DNA from: DASRDB01 sp035652815
Lineage (GTDB): Bacteria > Chloroflexota > Ktedonobacteria > Ktedonobacterales > Ktedonobacteraceae
Assembly (NCBI GenBank): GCA_035652815.1
Contig: DASRDB010000019.1
Coordinates: 558,001-622,000, forward strand
Length of the DNA: 64,000 bases
Direction of reading: 5' to 3'
Numbering within the stretch: the stretch's first letter is position 1; each line of letters opens with the position of its first letter. Shown here piece by piece: positions 8,819-17,666 of the stretch. The position numbers and the translations under genes were made by a program. The notes under the pieces were generated by a model, which made no database searches, had not been told where the DNA came from, and saw nothing but the letters and a program-made list of their open reading frames with translations.

Positions 8819-10546
8819 ATGGATGAATTGCAACGACGCATTTCCATTGCGCGTGGGCAACTACCCGCTGACCTCGTCTTACGTAATGCTCGCATCGTAA
8901 ATGTATGCAGTGGCGAATGCTATCCTGCCGATGTCGCAATTGCCGATGGTCTTATCGTTGGCATCAGCGAATCGGGAGCAGGCTACACCGGGCGCGAGGA
9001 GCGCGATCTTGAAGGTCGCTGGCTTTCCCCTGCGCTCATGGATGGACACATGCACATCGAAAGCACGATGCTGGTGCTTTCAGAGTTTGCGCGTCTCGTA
9101 GTGCCACGTGGTATCACTACCGTCATGCTTGATCCACATGAATTTGCCAATGTTTTAGGCGTTGATGGCATTCGCTACGTCCTCGAATCCGGTCGCGGCC
9201 TGCCCTTGAACGCCTATGTCATGCTCTCTTCATGCGTCCCGGCCTCATCCTACGAGAGTCCCTATCGCGTTTTACTCGCTGAAGACCTGCTGCCCCTGCT
9301 CGAAGAGGAGCGCGTGCTTGGCCTCGCTGAGATGATGAACATGCCGGGCGTCCTCTCGGGAGATGAGCAGGTGCTTGCCAAAATTGCAGCCACGCACCAG
9401 CATGGCCTCGTCGTCGATGGACACGCCCCCGGTCTGAGCGGGCGCGACCTCTGCGCCTATGCCGTCGCGGGCATCATGTCCGACCATGAATGTACCACGC
9501 TTGAGGAAGCCCGCCAGCGTATTCGTCTGGGCATGTGGCTCATGATTCGCGAGGGTTCTGCCGCCCGCAACCTGGATGCCTTGCTTCCACTTGTGCAGGA
9601 ATTGCACCCGCCGCGAGTCTTCTTCGTCACGGATGACCGCGACCCGCAAGACCTCACCACACGCGGCCATATCGATTCAATGGTACGCCGCGCCATCGAA
9701 CTTGGCCTGGACCCGGTTGAAGCGATCCGCCTTGCCTCCTATAATACCGCCCAATATTTCCGGCTCTATAATCGCGGCGCAATCGCCCCCGGCTTTGTTG
9801 CTGATCTTGTGGTGCTGGACGATCTGCACACCTTCCAGGTTCAGTCTGTCTATAAGGATGGGCAGATAGTGGCCCACTCTGGCAGACTGCTGGTTGATCT
9901 GCCCACTCACGAGTTTTCCGGCATCATCGACACTGTACGTATCGGCAATCTGAGTGAAGAAGACCTGCGCATTCCAGGCGCTCCCGGCCCTGTAGAAGTG
10001 ATCGGCATCGAGCCGGGCCAGATCACCACCAGGCATCTACGCGAAGAAGCCCCCATTCGCGACGGTGAGATTGTGGCCGATCCTTCCCGCGACCTGCTCA
10101 AACTGGTCGTGATCGAGCGGCATCATGCCAGTGGTAAAGTGGGTCTCGGGTTGGTCAAAGGCTTTGGCCTGCGCGCAGGTGCGATAGGTTCCAGCGTTGC
10201 GCACGATGCCCATAATCTGGTAATTGCTGGCGCAAGCGACAGTGATATCCTGCGCGCCGCTCGTGTGCTTGAAGAGATTGGCGGTGGCTTCGTCTGTGTC
10301 AAAGATGGGAAAGTGCTTGCTACTGTACTGCTACCATATGGCGGCCTTGTCTCGCCGCTACCTGCTCATAAACTGGTCGGGCATTTACGTAACATTGATG
10401 CTGCCGCCGCTGATCTCGGTTGCACGCTGGAACATCCCTGTATGATGCTCAGCTTCCTCTCGCTTTCGGTAATTCCGGCGCTCAAGCTGACTGACCAGGG
10501 ATTGCTCGATGTTGAAACCTTTACCCTGTTACCACTACAAAGGTAA
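8819..10546 (+). CDS. ade: adenine deaminase
   Basis: A 575-residue cytosolic amidohydrolase that converts adenine to hypoxanthine and ammonia. The metal-binding motif GHMHIEST is at about 76-83 after LEGRWLSPALMD, and later segments (VVDGHAPGLSG, SDHECTTLEEA, FVTDDRDP) and the C-terminal GLGLVKGFGL match bacterial Ade. Its length fits the family (about 575-600). The frame opens at 8756, but ATG 8819 is chosen because AGAGGAG at 8803-8809 precedes it. It heads the one-direction purine cluster, with only 5 nt to the xanthine dehydrogenase FAD subunit, so its product feeds the next enzyme. Confidence 0.93.
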   Translation: MDELQRRISIARGQLPADLVLRNARIVNVCSGECYPADVAIADGLIVGISESGAGYTGREERDLEGRWLSPALMDGHMHIESTMLVLSEFARLVVPRGITTVMLDPHEFANVLGVDGIRYVLESGRGLPLNAYVMLSSCVPASSYESPYRVLLAEDLLPLLEEERVLGLAEMMNMPGVLSGDEQVLAKIAATHQHGLVVDGHAPGLSGRDLCAYAVAGIMSDHECTTLEEARQRIRLGMWLMIREGSAARNLDALLPLVQELHPPRVFFVTDDRDPQDLTTRGHIDSMVRRAIELGLDPVEAIRLASYNTAQYFRLYNRGAIAPGFVADLVVLDDLHTFQVQSVYKDGQIVAHSGRLLVDLPTHEFSGIIDTVRIGNLSEEDLRIPGAPGPVEVIGIEPGQITTRHLREEAPIRDGEIVADPSRDLLKLVVIERHHASGKVGLGLVKGFGLRAGAIGSSVAHDAHNLVIAGASDSDILRAARVLEEIGGGFVCVKDGKVLATVLLPYGGLVSPLPAHKLVGHLRNIDAAAADLGCTLEHPCMMLSFLSLSVIPALKLTDQGLLDVETFTLLPLQR

Positions 10547-10551
10547 GAGTT

Positions 10552-11535
10552 ATGTTATTGAACTTGCTTGAATATAACTGGGCTGAAGATATCGACGATG
10601 CGCTGATGCTTCTGGCCCGTACCGATATCAAAACTGTTCCCCTGGCCGGTGGAACCTATCTGCTCGGCCAGCAGGACGACAGCATTCAGGCCGTCGTTGA
10701 CCTGCGCGACCTCGATCTGGCCTACATTAATGAGGATACGCGAGGCGTCCATATCGGCGCGATGACCACCTTGCAAGCCATCGCCGACTCGCCAGAATTG
10801 CAAAGTCTTGCTTCTGGGCTGCTTGCTCGTACTGCCCGCGCCTCTTCGTTCTCGCACCTGATTCGCAACAGCGCCACTCTTGGCGGTACGCTTGCCACCG
10901 GCGCGCCATCCCAGGCCGATTTACTCACCGCGCTTGCAGTACTGGATGCCGAGATACTGTTGCGTTCCGGCTCTAAAACGAAGGTTGATCTGGCTGGCGG
11001 CTCGGTTGACCGTCCCGGCTTTGCCCTGGCGGGTGTCACCTTCAAGGGTAAGAACGAGCGCCGCGCCATCTATCATGGCGCGAACAGCAGGCTTGATCGC
11101 CGCCCCAACGAATTGATTATCGAGGCGTTCATCCCACGTCCTGCACCCAACGCTGGCGCATCCTTCCTGCGCGTTGGTCGCACTCCAACCGATGTCGCGC
11201 TGTTGAATGTCGCAGCCCTCGTCGAGGTATCTAGCGGCGTCTACCAGCAGGTCCGCCTCGCGCTTGGCGGCGTCAACATGGAACCCGTTCGTCTGCATGC
11301 CATAGAACAGGCATTACAAGGCCAACGTGCCACACTTTCTGACGCTCCGGATGCTCCTCTGAATATGCAGCAACTCGTTTCCGCCTTGCAGGCTGGCATG
11401 GCCGATTTCACGCCGCCATCCGATTTTCGCGCCAGCAGTGGCTATCGTCGTATAAGCGGCCTCAATCTCGCTTTACGCGCGCTTGAAGAATCTACCCATA
11501 TTTCGCGTCTTTCGTCTGAGGGGAGGCAATCATAG
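10552..11535 (+). CDS. xanthine dehydrogenase family FAD-binding subunit
   Basis: A 327-residue FAD subunit of the molybdenum hydroxylase family (XdhB/CoxM type). The N-terminal FAD loop (PLAGGTYLLG) and the second motif (RNSATLGGTLATGAPSQADLL) are typical, followed by the CO-dehydrogenase flavoprotein C-terminal domain from about 195. It passes electrons from the Fe-S centres to NAD or another acceptor. Its stop is directly followed by the ATG of the fused Fe-S/molybdenum subunit, so the two are translated together. Next to adenine deaminase, oxidation of hypoxanthine and xanthine is the natural reaction. Confidence 0.9.
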   Translation: MLLNLLEYNWAEDIDDALMLLARTDIKTVPLAGGTYLLGQQDDSIQAVVDLRDLDLAYINEDTRGVHIGAMTTLQAIADSPELQSLASGLLARTARASSFSHLIRNSATLGGTLATGAPSQADLLTALAVLDAEILLRSGSKTKVDLAGGSVDRPGFALAGVTFKGKNERRAIYHGANSRLDRRPNELIIEAFIPRPAPNAGASFLRVGRTPTDVALLNVAALVEVSSGVYQQVRLALGGVNMEPVRLHAIEQALQGQRATLSDAPDAPLNMQQLVSALQAGMADFTPPSDFRASSGYRRISGLNLALRALEESTHISRLSSEGRQS

Positions 11536-14502
11536 ATGGAACTTGAACTTCGTATCAATAGTGTGATTAAAAGTCTGGACGCGGCTCCCAATGAATCGCT
11601 GCTCTCCGTCCTGCGCAAGGAAGGCTACTACAGCATCAAACACGGCTGCGAAACGGGCGAGTGCGGTGCCTGTACCGTCCTCATTGATGGCGTGCCTCGT
11701 CCTTCCTGCATCATGCTCGCTTCTCAGGCTGGCGGCTGCACCTTGACAACCGTTGAAAGTCTCGGCAACGCCCGCAAGCTGCACCCGCTGCAAGAAGCCT
11801 TCGTCGATACGGGCGCGATTCAATGTGGTTTTTGTACCCCTGGCATGGTGCTTTCCGCCTATGCCCTCCTGAAGCACAATCCCAATCCCACCGAGGAAGA
11901 GGTGCGCGAGGCCATCTCCGGCAATCTCTGTCGCTGCACTGGCTATGTCAAACCCGTGCAGGCTATTCTGCGTGCCGCCGCTCAGTTGCGCGGCGAAGAG
12001 GTGCCCCCTATCAGCAACCCTCCCTCAGATGAGAATTTCCGCCCCTGGAACCCTGGCCGTTCTCCGCTCGAACATACCGAACTTGGCGCATCAGGCGAAT
12101 CCGGCTCCCATCGGGGAGATGATTTCTCAGGCTCCGCTTCTGGCCCAGCAGAAGAGGGTGCGGTTGCGACCTTGACCGAAACCCGCACGGCTACTGACCT
12201 TCAAGTAGTCGGCAAAGCCGAACGCAAAGTAGACGCCGTTAAACTCGTCACGGGCAAACCCGCCTTCGTCGATGATATTGACCTGCGTGGCATGCTGCAT
12301 GCGCGCCTGCTTACCAGCCCGCATGCTCACGCTATCATTCGCGATATCGATGCCTCCGAAGCTCGCGCCCTCCCTGGTGTCCATGCTGTGCTGACCTATA
12401 AAGATATCCCGCGCATACCCTATACAACCGCCGGACAGTCCTGGCCCGAACCCGGCCCGCACGACCAGTACAGCCTCGACTACATTGTGCGCTTCGTGGG
12501 TGATCGCGTCGCCGCAGTAGCCGCCGAGACCGAGGAAATCGCTGAGCAGGCCCTTCGCCTCATCAAAGTCGATTACGAGGTACTGCCCGCCGTTCTTGAC
12601 ATGCGCAAAGCAATGGACCCCGACGCGCCGCGCATTCATCCCGAACCGGAGTCCTACCGCATCTACGACGCCTCGCGCAACCTCGCGGCCCATCTTGAGG
12701 CCGAAGTAGGTGATGTGGAGCGCGGTTTCGCCGAATCCGACCTGGTAGTTGAGGGTGAATACATCGTCCCACAGGTGCAGCAGACGCCGATCGAAAACCA
12801 TATTGCTATCACCTACTGGGATGAGGATGACCGCCTGGTTGTGCGCACCAGCACTCAGGTTCCCTATCACGTGCGCCGTATCATCGCTCCTGTGATAGGC
12901 CTGCCGCCGCGCCGTATCCGTGTCATCAAACCACGTATCGGTGGCGGCTTCGGCGTCAAACAGGAAGTGCTGATCGAGGATATCTGCGCCCTGCTAACGA
13001 TTGCCACTGATCGCCCGGTCAAGCTTGAATACTCGCGTGCCGAAGAGTTCCGCAGCAGCCGTTCGCGCCATCCGCAGATTATTCGCATGAAAACCGGCGT
13101 CAAGCGCGATGGCACCATTCTCGCTAACCAGATGGTGCTGCTTGCCAATACTGGTGCATACGGCACACATTCGCTGACTGTGCAGAGCAATACCGGCTCA
13201 AAAACCCTACCTATCTATCCCTGCCCCAACATTCGCTTTGTGGCAGACGTTGTATACACTAACCTACCGCCTCCTGGCGCGTTCCGTGGCTATGGCGTAC
13301 CCCAGGGCTTTTTCGCTCTGGAGAGCCACATGGACGAAATCGCCAAACAATTAGGCATGGACGCCCTCGAACTACGTCGCAAGAATTGGATCAAGGTTGG
13401 CGATGAAAACCCCCTGGCGAAGGCGCTCGGCGAAGGCAAGGAAGGCTATGATCAGATTATTGAAAGCTGCGGTCTGCCCCAATGCCTGCAAATCGTTGAG
13501 GAGCGTCTGAACTGGACAGAGAAACGCGGCAAGGGCGGCAAAGGTCGCTTCCGGCGCGGCGTCGGCGTTGCGCTCGCCATGCATGGCACCGCTATCGCCG
13601 GACTCGACATGGGTGGAGCCTCGATCAAACTAAACGACGATGGCTCTTTCAACGTGCTGGTTGGCGCGACGGATATCGGTACTGGCTCCGATACCGTAAT
13701 TGCTCAAATCGCTGCCGAAGTGCTGGGCGTGCGCGTTGAGGATATCATTATGCACTCCTCCGACACCGACTTCACTCCCTTCGACACCGGAGCCTATGCC
13801 TCCTCAACCACCTATATCAGCGGAGGCGCAACCAAAAAAGCTGCCGAGAAGGTGCGCGAGCAGATTCTCGAAGTCGCGGGTCGCATGCTCAAGGCCAATC
13901 CCGAAACGCTGACTATCAAAGACCGCGTGATTACCGCGCCCAACGGCCAGACCGTCACTGTCTCCCAGGTCGCTCTGCACTCGCTGCACGTCGAAAACCA
14001 GCAGCAGATTATGGCTACGGCTTCGTGGATGAGCTACGAGTCACCCCCTCCATTCGCGGCGCAGGGAGCGGAAGTTGAGGTCGATACCGAAACCGGAGCC
14101 GTGCGCGTCATTAAGGCCGTTTCTGCCGTTGATGCGGGTCGCGTCATCAATCCCATCACTGCCGAAGGCCAGATAGAGGGTGGCGCAACGCAGGCGCTCG
14201 GTTATGGTCTCTGCGAAGAAATGCTTTATGACGAAAACGGCGCGCTGCTCACGACCAACTTCAGCGACTATCGCATCTTCAGCGCGCCCGATATGCCAGA
14301 GATGGAGACTTACATCGTGGAAACCAGTGATCCCTTTGGTCCCTTTGGCGCGAAGGCTATCGCGGAAATTCCCATCGATGGCATGGCTCCAGCCGTTGCT
14401 AATGCCGTTGCCGATGCGCTTGGTATTCGCATTCGCCAGATACCCTTAACGCCCGAACGTGTCTTGCAGGCTATTCGCAATCAGACATCGGCTCGTCGAT
14501 AG
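11536..14502 (+). CDS. fused 2Fe-2S and molybdopterin-binding xanthine dehydrogenase subunit
   Basis: A 988-residue fusion. Residues 1-150 form the small subunit with two 2Fe-2S sites: C38, C43, C46, C58 and C97, C100, C132, C134 (CGFCTPG, NLCRCTGY). A charged linker runs from about 155 to 225. The rest is the large molybdenum-cofactor subunit with the aldehyde oxidase/xanthine dehydrogenase a/b hammerhead start (KLVTGKPAFVDD), IGGGFGVKQE, GAFRGYGVPQG and the C-terminal GPFGAKAIAEIP containing the expected catalytic Glu region. It hydroxylates hypoxanthine/xanthine-like purines. In most bacteria the two parts are separate genes. GGGGAGG upstream supports the ATG. Confidence 0.9.
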   Translation: MELELRINSVIKSLDAAPNESLLSVLRKEGYYSIKHGCETGECGACTVLIDGVPRPSCIMLASQAGGCTLTTVESLGNARKLHPLQEAFVDTGAIQCGFCTPGMVLSAYALLKHNPNPTEEEVREAISGNLCRCTGYVKPVQAILRAAAQLRGEEVPPISNPPSDENFRPWNPGRSPLEHTELGASGESGSHRGDDFSGSASGPAEEGAVATLTETRTATDLQVVGKAERKVDAVKLVTGKPAFVDDIDLRGMLHARLLTSPHAHAIIRDIDASEARALPGVHAVLTYKDIPRIPYTTAGQSWPEPGPHDQYSLDYIVRFVGDRVAAVAAETEEIAEQALRLIKVDYEVLPAVLDMRKAMDPDAPRIHPEPESYRIYDASRNLAAHLEAEVGDVERGFAESDLVVEGEYIVPQVQQTPIENHIAITYWDEDDRLVVRTSTQVPYHVRRIIAPVIGLPPRRIRVIKPRIGGGFGVKQEVLIEDICALLTIATDRPVKLEYSRAEEFRSSRSRHPQIIRMKTGVKRDGTILANQMVLLANTGAYGTHSLTVQSNTGSKTLPIYPCPNIRFVADVVYTNLPPPGAFRGYGVPQGFFALESHMDEIAKQLGMDALELRRKNWIKVGDENPLAKALGEGKEGYDQIIESCGLPQCLQIVEERLNWTEKRGKGGKGRFRRGVGVALAMHGTAIAGLDMGGASIKLNDDGSFNVLVGATDIGTGSDTVIAQIAAEVLGVRVEDIIMHSSDTDFTPFDTGAYASSTTYISGGATKKAAEKVREQILEVAGRMLKANPETLTIKDRVITAPNGQTVTVSQVALHSLHVENQQQIMATASWMSYESPPPFAAQGAEVEVDTETGAVRVIKAVSAVDAGRVINPITAEGQIEGGATQALGYGLCEEMLYDENGALLTTNFSDYRIFSAPDMPEMETYIVETSDPFGPFGAKAIAEIPIDGMAPAVANAVADALGIRIRQIPLTPERVLQAIRNQTSARR

Positions 14503-14514
14503 AAAGGAATTCGC

Positions 14515-15540
14515 TTGCTACCAGTCAACCTGTTTGAGTATGAACAACTCGCGCAGCAGCGCATCCATCCAGGAGCCTGGGCCTTCTACTCGAGTGGCGT
14601 TGGAGATGAAGAAACCCTCCGCGCCAATCGAGAGGCCTTCCAGCGTCTCTGGCTGCGACCGCGTGTGCTGGTCGATGTTAGCTCTATCGATGTGCGAACG
14701 ACGGTGCTGGGTATCCCTGTCAGTATGCCTATCCTGATTGCTCCGACTTCCTATCAGCGCCTTGCTCATCCAGAGGGCGAGCGCGCAACAGCGCGAGCAG
14801 CAGGCAAGGCAGGGACGCTCATGATCGCCAGTACTACCTCAACCCATCGCATGGAGGATATAGCCGAAGCCGCCAGTGGCCCGCTCTGGTTCCAACTCTA
14901 TTATTATCCCCAGCACGCCGAACGCCTCATTCGGCGTGCTGAAGCGGCGGGCTACAAGGCGCTGGTCGTCACGGTAGACGCGCCGCGCTGGGGCTATAAA
15001 GAGCGTGAGGAGCGAGCGAATTTCACGCTTCCACCTCATATCACTGAGGCCAACTTCAGCGAGGATGATCCCGAAACGGGCTATGCCGAAGTCACCTGGG
15101 AAGCCGTCTCCTGGCTGCGTTCCTTCACCTCGCTCCCGCTCATCCTGAAAGGCATTCTGACTGCCGAGGATGCGCGTTTAGCCGTAGAGCATGGCATTGA
15201 CGCTATTGTGGTCTCCAATCACGGCGGTCGCCAGCTAGATAGCGTTCCCGCCACGATTGAGGCCTTGCCTGAAATCGCTGAAGCCGTTGCCGGTCGCTGC
15301 GAAATTTACCTGGATGGCGGCATCCGGCGCGGCACCGATGTCTTGAAAGCCCTGGCTCTCGGTGCGCGTGCTGTCCTCATAGGGCGACCCGTCCTCTGGG
15401 GCTTAGCCGCCAATGGCGCGGAGGGCGTGGAGCATGTCCTGGAACTGCTGCGTAAAGAATTGGAACTCGCGATGGCCCTTGCTGGTCGCCCAACGCTTGC
15501 CAGTATTGACTCGTCGCTTGTGAGACCTGCCAGCTTTTAG
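14515..15540 (+). CDS. FMN-dependent 2-hydroxy-acid oxidase, copy 1
   Basis: A 341-residue TIM-barrel flavoenzyme of the glycolate/lactate oxidase family. It has LWFQLYYY, LILKGILTAEDA and the FMN/substrate motif VVSNHGGRQLD with the catalytic His and Arg, then YLDGGIRRGTD and AVLIGRPVLWG. It starts at a TTG 7 nt after AAAGGA. Family members oxidise lactate, glycolate or similar 2-hydroxy acids to 2-oxo acids with O2, implying aerobic life. It lies 12 nt after the xanthine dehydrogenase and 13 nt before a close paralogue, so it is part of the same transcript. A role on a hydroxy-acid product of purine ring opening (for example lactate or glycerate) is inferred. Confidence 0.88.
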   Translation: MLPVNLFEYEQLAQQRIHPGAWAFYSSGVGDEETLRANREAFQRLWLRPRVLVDVSSIDVRTTVLGIPVSMPILIAPTSYQRLAHPEGERATARAAGKAGTLMIASTTSTHRMEDIAEAASGPLWFQLYYYPQHAERLIRRAEAAGYKALVVTVDAPRWGYKEREERANFTLPPHITEANFSEDDPETGYAEVTWEAVSWLRSFTSLPLILKGILTAEDARLAVEHGIDAIVVSNHGGRQLDSVPATIEALPEIAEAVAGRCEIYLDGGIRRGTDVLKALALGARAVLIGRPVLWGLAANGAEGVEHVLELLRKELELAMALAGRPTLASIDSSLVRPASF

Positions 15541-15553
15541 AAAGGAACGGCCC

Positions 15554-16582
15554 GTGGAACTGATCAACGTCTTTGACTACGAAAAGCTCGCCCAGACCCG
15601 TATGGCCCCGCCGTTGTGGGACTACTACGCGGGGGGCAGCGATGACGAGATCACCATGCGCGATTGCCGCAAAGCTTTCGAGCGCATTCACCTGCGTCCT
15701 CGCGTCCTGGTGGATGTCAGTACCATCGATATGCAGACCACCGTTCAAGGCATTCCTATCAGCATGCCCATGCTCATCGCTCCAATGGCGTTGCACAGCA
15801 TGGCCTTTCATGAAGGTGAATGTGCCACCGCCCAGGCAGCAGGCAAGGCCGGAACGCTCATGATTGCCAGCACCGTAGCCACACGCACGCTAGAAGACAT
15901 TGCCCAGTCCGCTACCGGGCCGCTCTGGTTCCAGCTTTACGTCTATCCAAAGCTGGAGATTGCCGAGCGCCTGGTGCGTCGCGCTGAAGAGGCTGGCTAT
16001 CGTGCCATTGTCTTGACGGTCGATCTTCCCGTACTTGGCAATCGCGAGCGCGACCGCCGCCATAATTTCACCATCCCGCCCGCGCCCTATCAAGAGGCCA
16101 ACTTCATCGGCGTCGAAAAACAGGGGCAGCGTTGGGTGCCGCTTACCTGGAAGTCCCTCGAGTGGCTGCGCTCGATCACTTCCCTGCCGATCATCCTAAA
16201 GGGCATTCTCACGGCTGAAGACGCCTTGCTTGCGGTTGAACACGGCGTAAACGGTATTGTCGTCACTAATCACGGCGGTCGCCAGCTAGATACGTCTATA
16301 CCCAGCATTGTAGCTCTGCCGGAGATTGTCGAGGCCGTCAATGGTCGCTTTGAAATCTATCTCGATGGTGGCATCCGGCGCGGTACTGACGTTCTCAAAG
16401 CTCTTGCCCTGGGAGCGCGTGCCGTCCTTGTAGGGCGTCCCATCCTCTGGGGCCTTGCCGTCAACGGTGCGGAAGGAGCCTATAGCGTCCTGGAGATTTT
16501 ACGCAAAGAGCTTGAACTCGCGATGGCCCTTGCTGGCCGCCCAACGCTTGCCAGCATAGACCGTTCGCTAATAAAGATGTAA
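15554..16582 (+). CDS. FMN-dependent 2-hydroxy-acid oxidase, copy 2
   Basis: A 342-residue paralogue of the previous gene, alike over its whole length with the same motifs (LWFQLYVYP, VVTNHGGRQLD, YLDGGIRRGTDVLKALALGA). It has the N-terminal WDYYAGGS tyrosine motif, whereas copy 1 has AFYSSG. It starts at GTG 15554 with AAAGGA 7 nt upstream. The last ~45 coding bases before the final codons are almost identical to those of copy 1, suggesting recent duplication or gene conversion there. The loop between the barrel halves differs, so the substrates may differ. Confidence 0.88.
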   Translation: MELINVFDYEKLAQTRMAPPLWDYYAGGSDDEITMRDCRKAFERIHLRPRVLVDVSTIDMQTTVQGIPISMPMLIAPMALHSMAFHEGECATAQAAGKAGTLMIASTVATRTLEDIAQSATGPLWFQLYVYPKLEIAERLVRRAEEAGYRAIVLTVDLPVLGNRERDRRHNFTIPPAPYQEANFIGVEKQGQRWVPLTWKSLEWLRSITSLPIILKGILTAEDALLAVEHGVNGIVVTNHGGRQLDTSIPSIVALPEIVEAVNGRFEIYLDGGIRRGTDVLKALALGARAVLVGRPILWGLAVNGAEGAYSVLEILRKELELAMALAGRPTLASIDRSLIKM

Positions 16583-16611
16583 CCCTATTTTCTTGTCAGG
16601 AGGTTTTTCTC

Positions 16612-17649
16612 ATGGTTGACTGGAATAGTCGCGCTCGCATCGCCAACAGCATTCTGGAGACCGCCGGAATGACGCCAATGGTGCGCCTGAATCGCGTGGT
16701 AGGCGATGTGAAACCCACTATCGTTGCCAAAATTGAATATTTCAACCCTAGCGGCAGCGTCAAAGACCGTATCTTACACTTCCTCGTTTCCGAGGCCGAA
16801 CGGCGCGGCGATTTGCGTCCAGGTATGACCATTATCGAGGGAACCACTGGCAATACCGGCATCGCTACGTCCTGCGTCGGCGCGGCCAAAGGCTACCCCG
16901 TCGTCATCGTGATGCCCGACGGCATGAGCGAGGAACGCAAGAAAACCATCCGCGCTTACGGAGCCGAACTTGTGCTGACTCCCGGCGCGGAAAGCGACGT
17001 AGACCTGGTAATCGAGAAGGTCAAAGAACTCAAAGCCGCCGCTCCCGGCAAGTACTGGGAGGTCGGCCAGTTCGTCAACACTGACAACATCGAGGCCCAC
17101 TATCGTACTACCGGCCCCGAAATCTGGGAGCAGACCGAAGGCAAGATCGGCGCACTTGTCCTCTCGCAAGGCACAGGCGGCACTGTTACAGGAGCCTCGA
17201 AATACCTCAAAGAGCGCAACCCAAACATCAAAGTCTTCGCCGTTGAGCCTGCCGAATGCGATATTCTCTCTGGCGGCTCCTGGGGTCCGCATAAAATCGA
17301 AGGCATCGGCGACGGCTTCATCCCCGAAGTGTTGCATGTCGAATACCTGGATGGCGTCGTTACCACCACCTCCGATGAATCCATCGAAATGGCTCGTCGC
17401 CTCGCTCGTGAAGAGGGCATCTTCTGCGGCATTTCATCCGGCTGCAACGTCGCTGCCGCCATCAAGGTCGCGAAACGCTATCCCGACATTGGCATGATCG
17501 TCACCGTCCTCTCCGACAACGGCCTGCGTTACTTCTCTACCGAACTCTGCGGCGTTCCCAGCGACCTGGAAGTACCCGACCGCGAGCATCCCATCAGCGA
17601 CGAGGACAAAGCCAAACTCGCCAAAGTCAAACTAGAAGTCATTCATTAA
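16612..17649 (+). CDS. PLP-dependent cysteine synthase-like enzyme
   Basis: A 345-residue fold-type II PLP enzyme. The PLP lysine is in FNPSGSVKDR, the phosphate and substrate loops are EGTTGNTGIA and SQGTGGTVTG, and the C-terminal SSGCNVAAA follows. This is the CysK/CBS pattern and length, with an unusual C-terminal ~40-residue tail ending in a DREHPISDEDKAKL segment. AGGAGG lies at 16600-16605 before the ATG. In the related enterobacterial purine cluster, the PLP enzyme is YgeX (2,3-diaminopropionate ammonia-lyase), so this gene may do an equivalent beta-elimination or replacement rather than make cysteine. That is inference; a plain cysteine synthase is the alternative. Confidence 0.85.
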   Translation: MVDWNSRARIANSILETAGMTPMVRLNRVVGDVKPTIVAKIEYFNPSGSVKDRILHFLVSEAERRGDLRPGMTIIEGTTGNTGIATSCVGAAKGYPVVIVMPDGMSEERKKTIRAYGAELVLTPGAESDVDLVIEKVKELKAAAPGKYWEVGQFVNTDNIEAHYRTTGPEIWEQTEGKIGALVLSQGTGGTVTGASKYLKERNPNIKVFAVEPAECDILSGGSWGPHKIEGIGDGFIPEVLHVEYLDGVVTTTSDESIEMARRLAREEGIFCGISSGCNVAAAIKVAKRYPDIGMIVTVLSDNGLRYFSTELCGVPSDLEVPDREHPISDEDKAKLAKVKLEVIH

Positions 17650-17666
17650 CTTCTGTAACACGCCAT

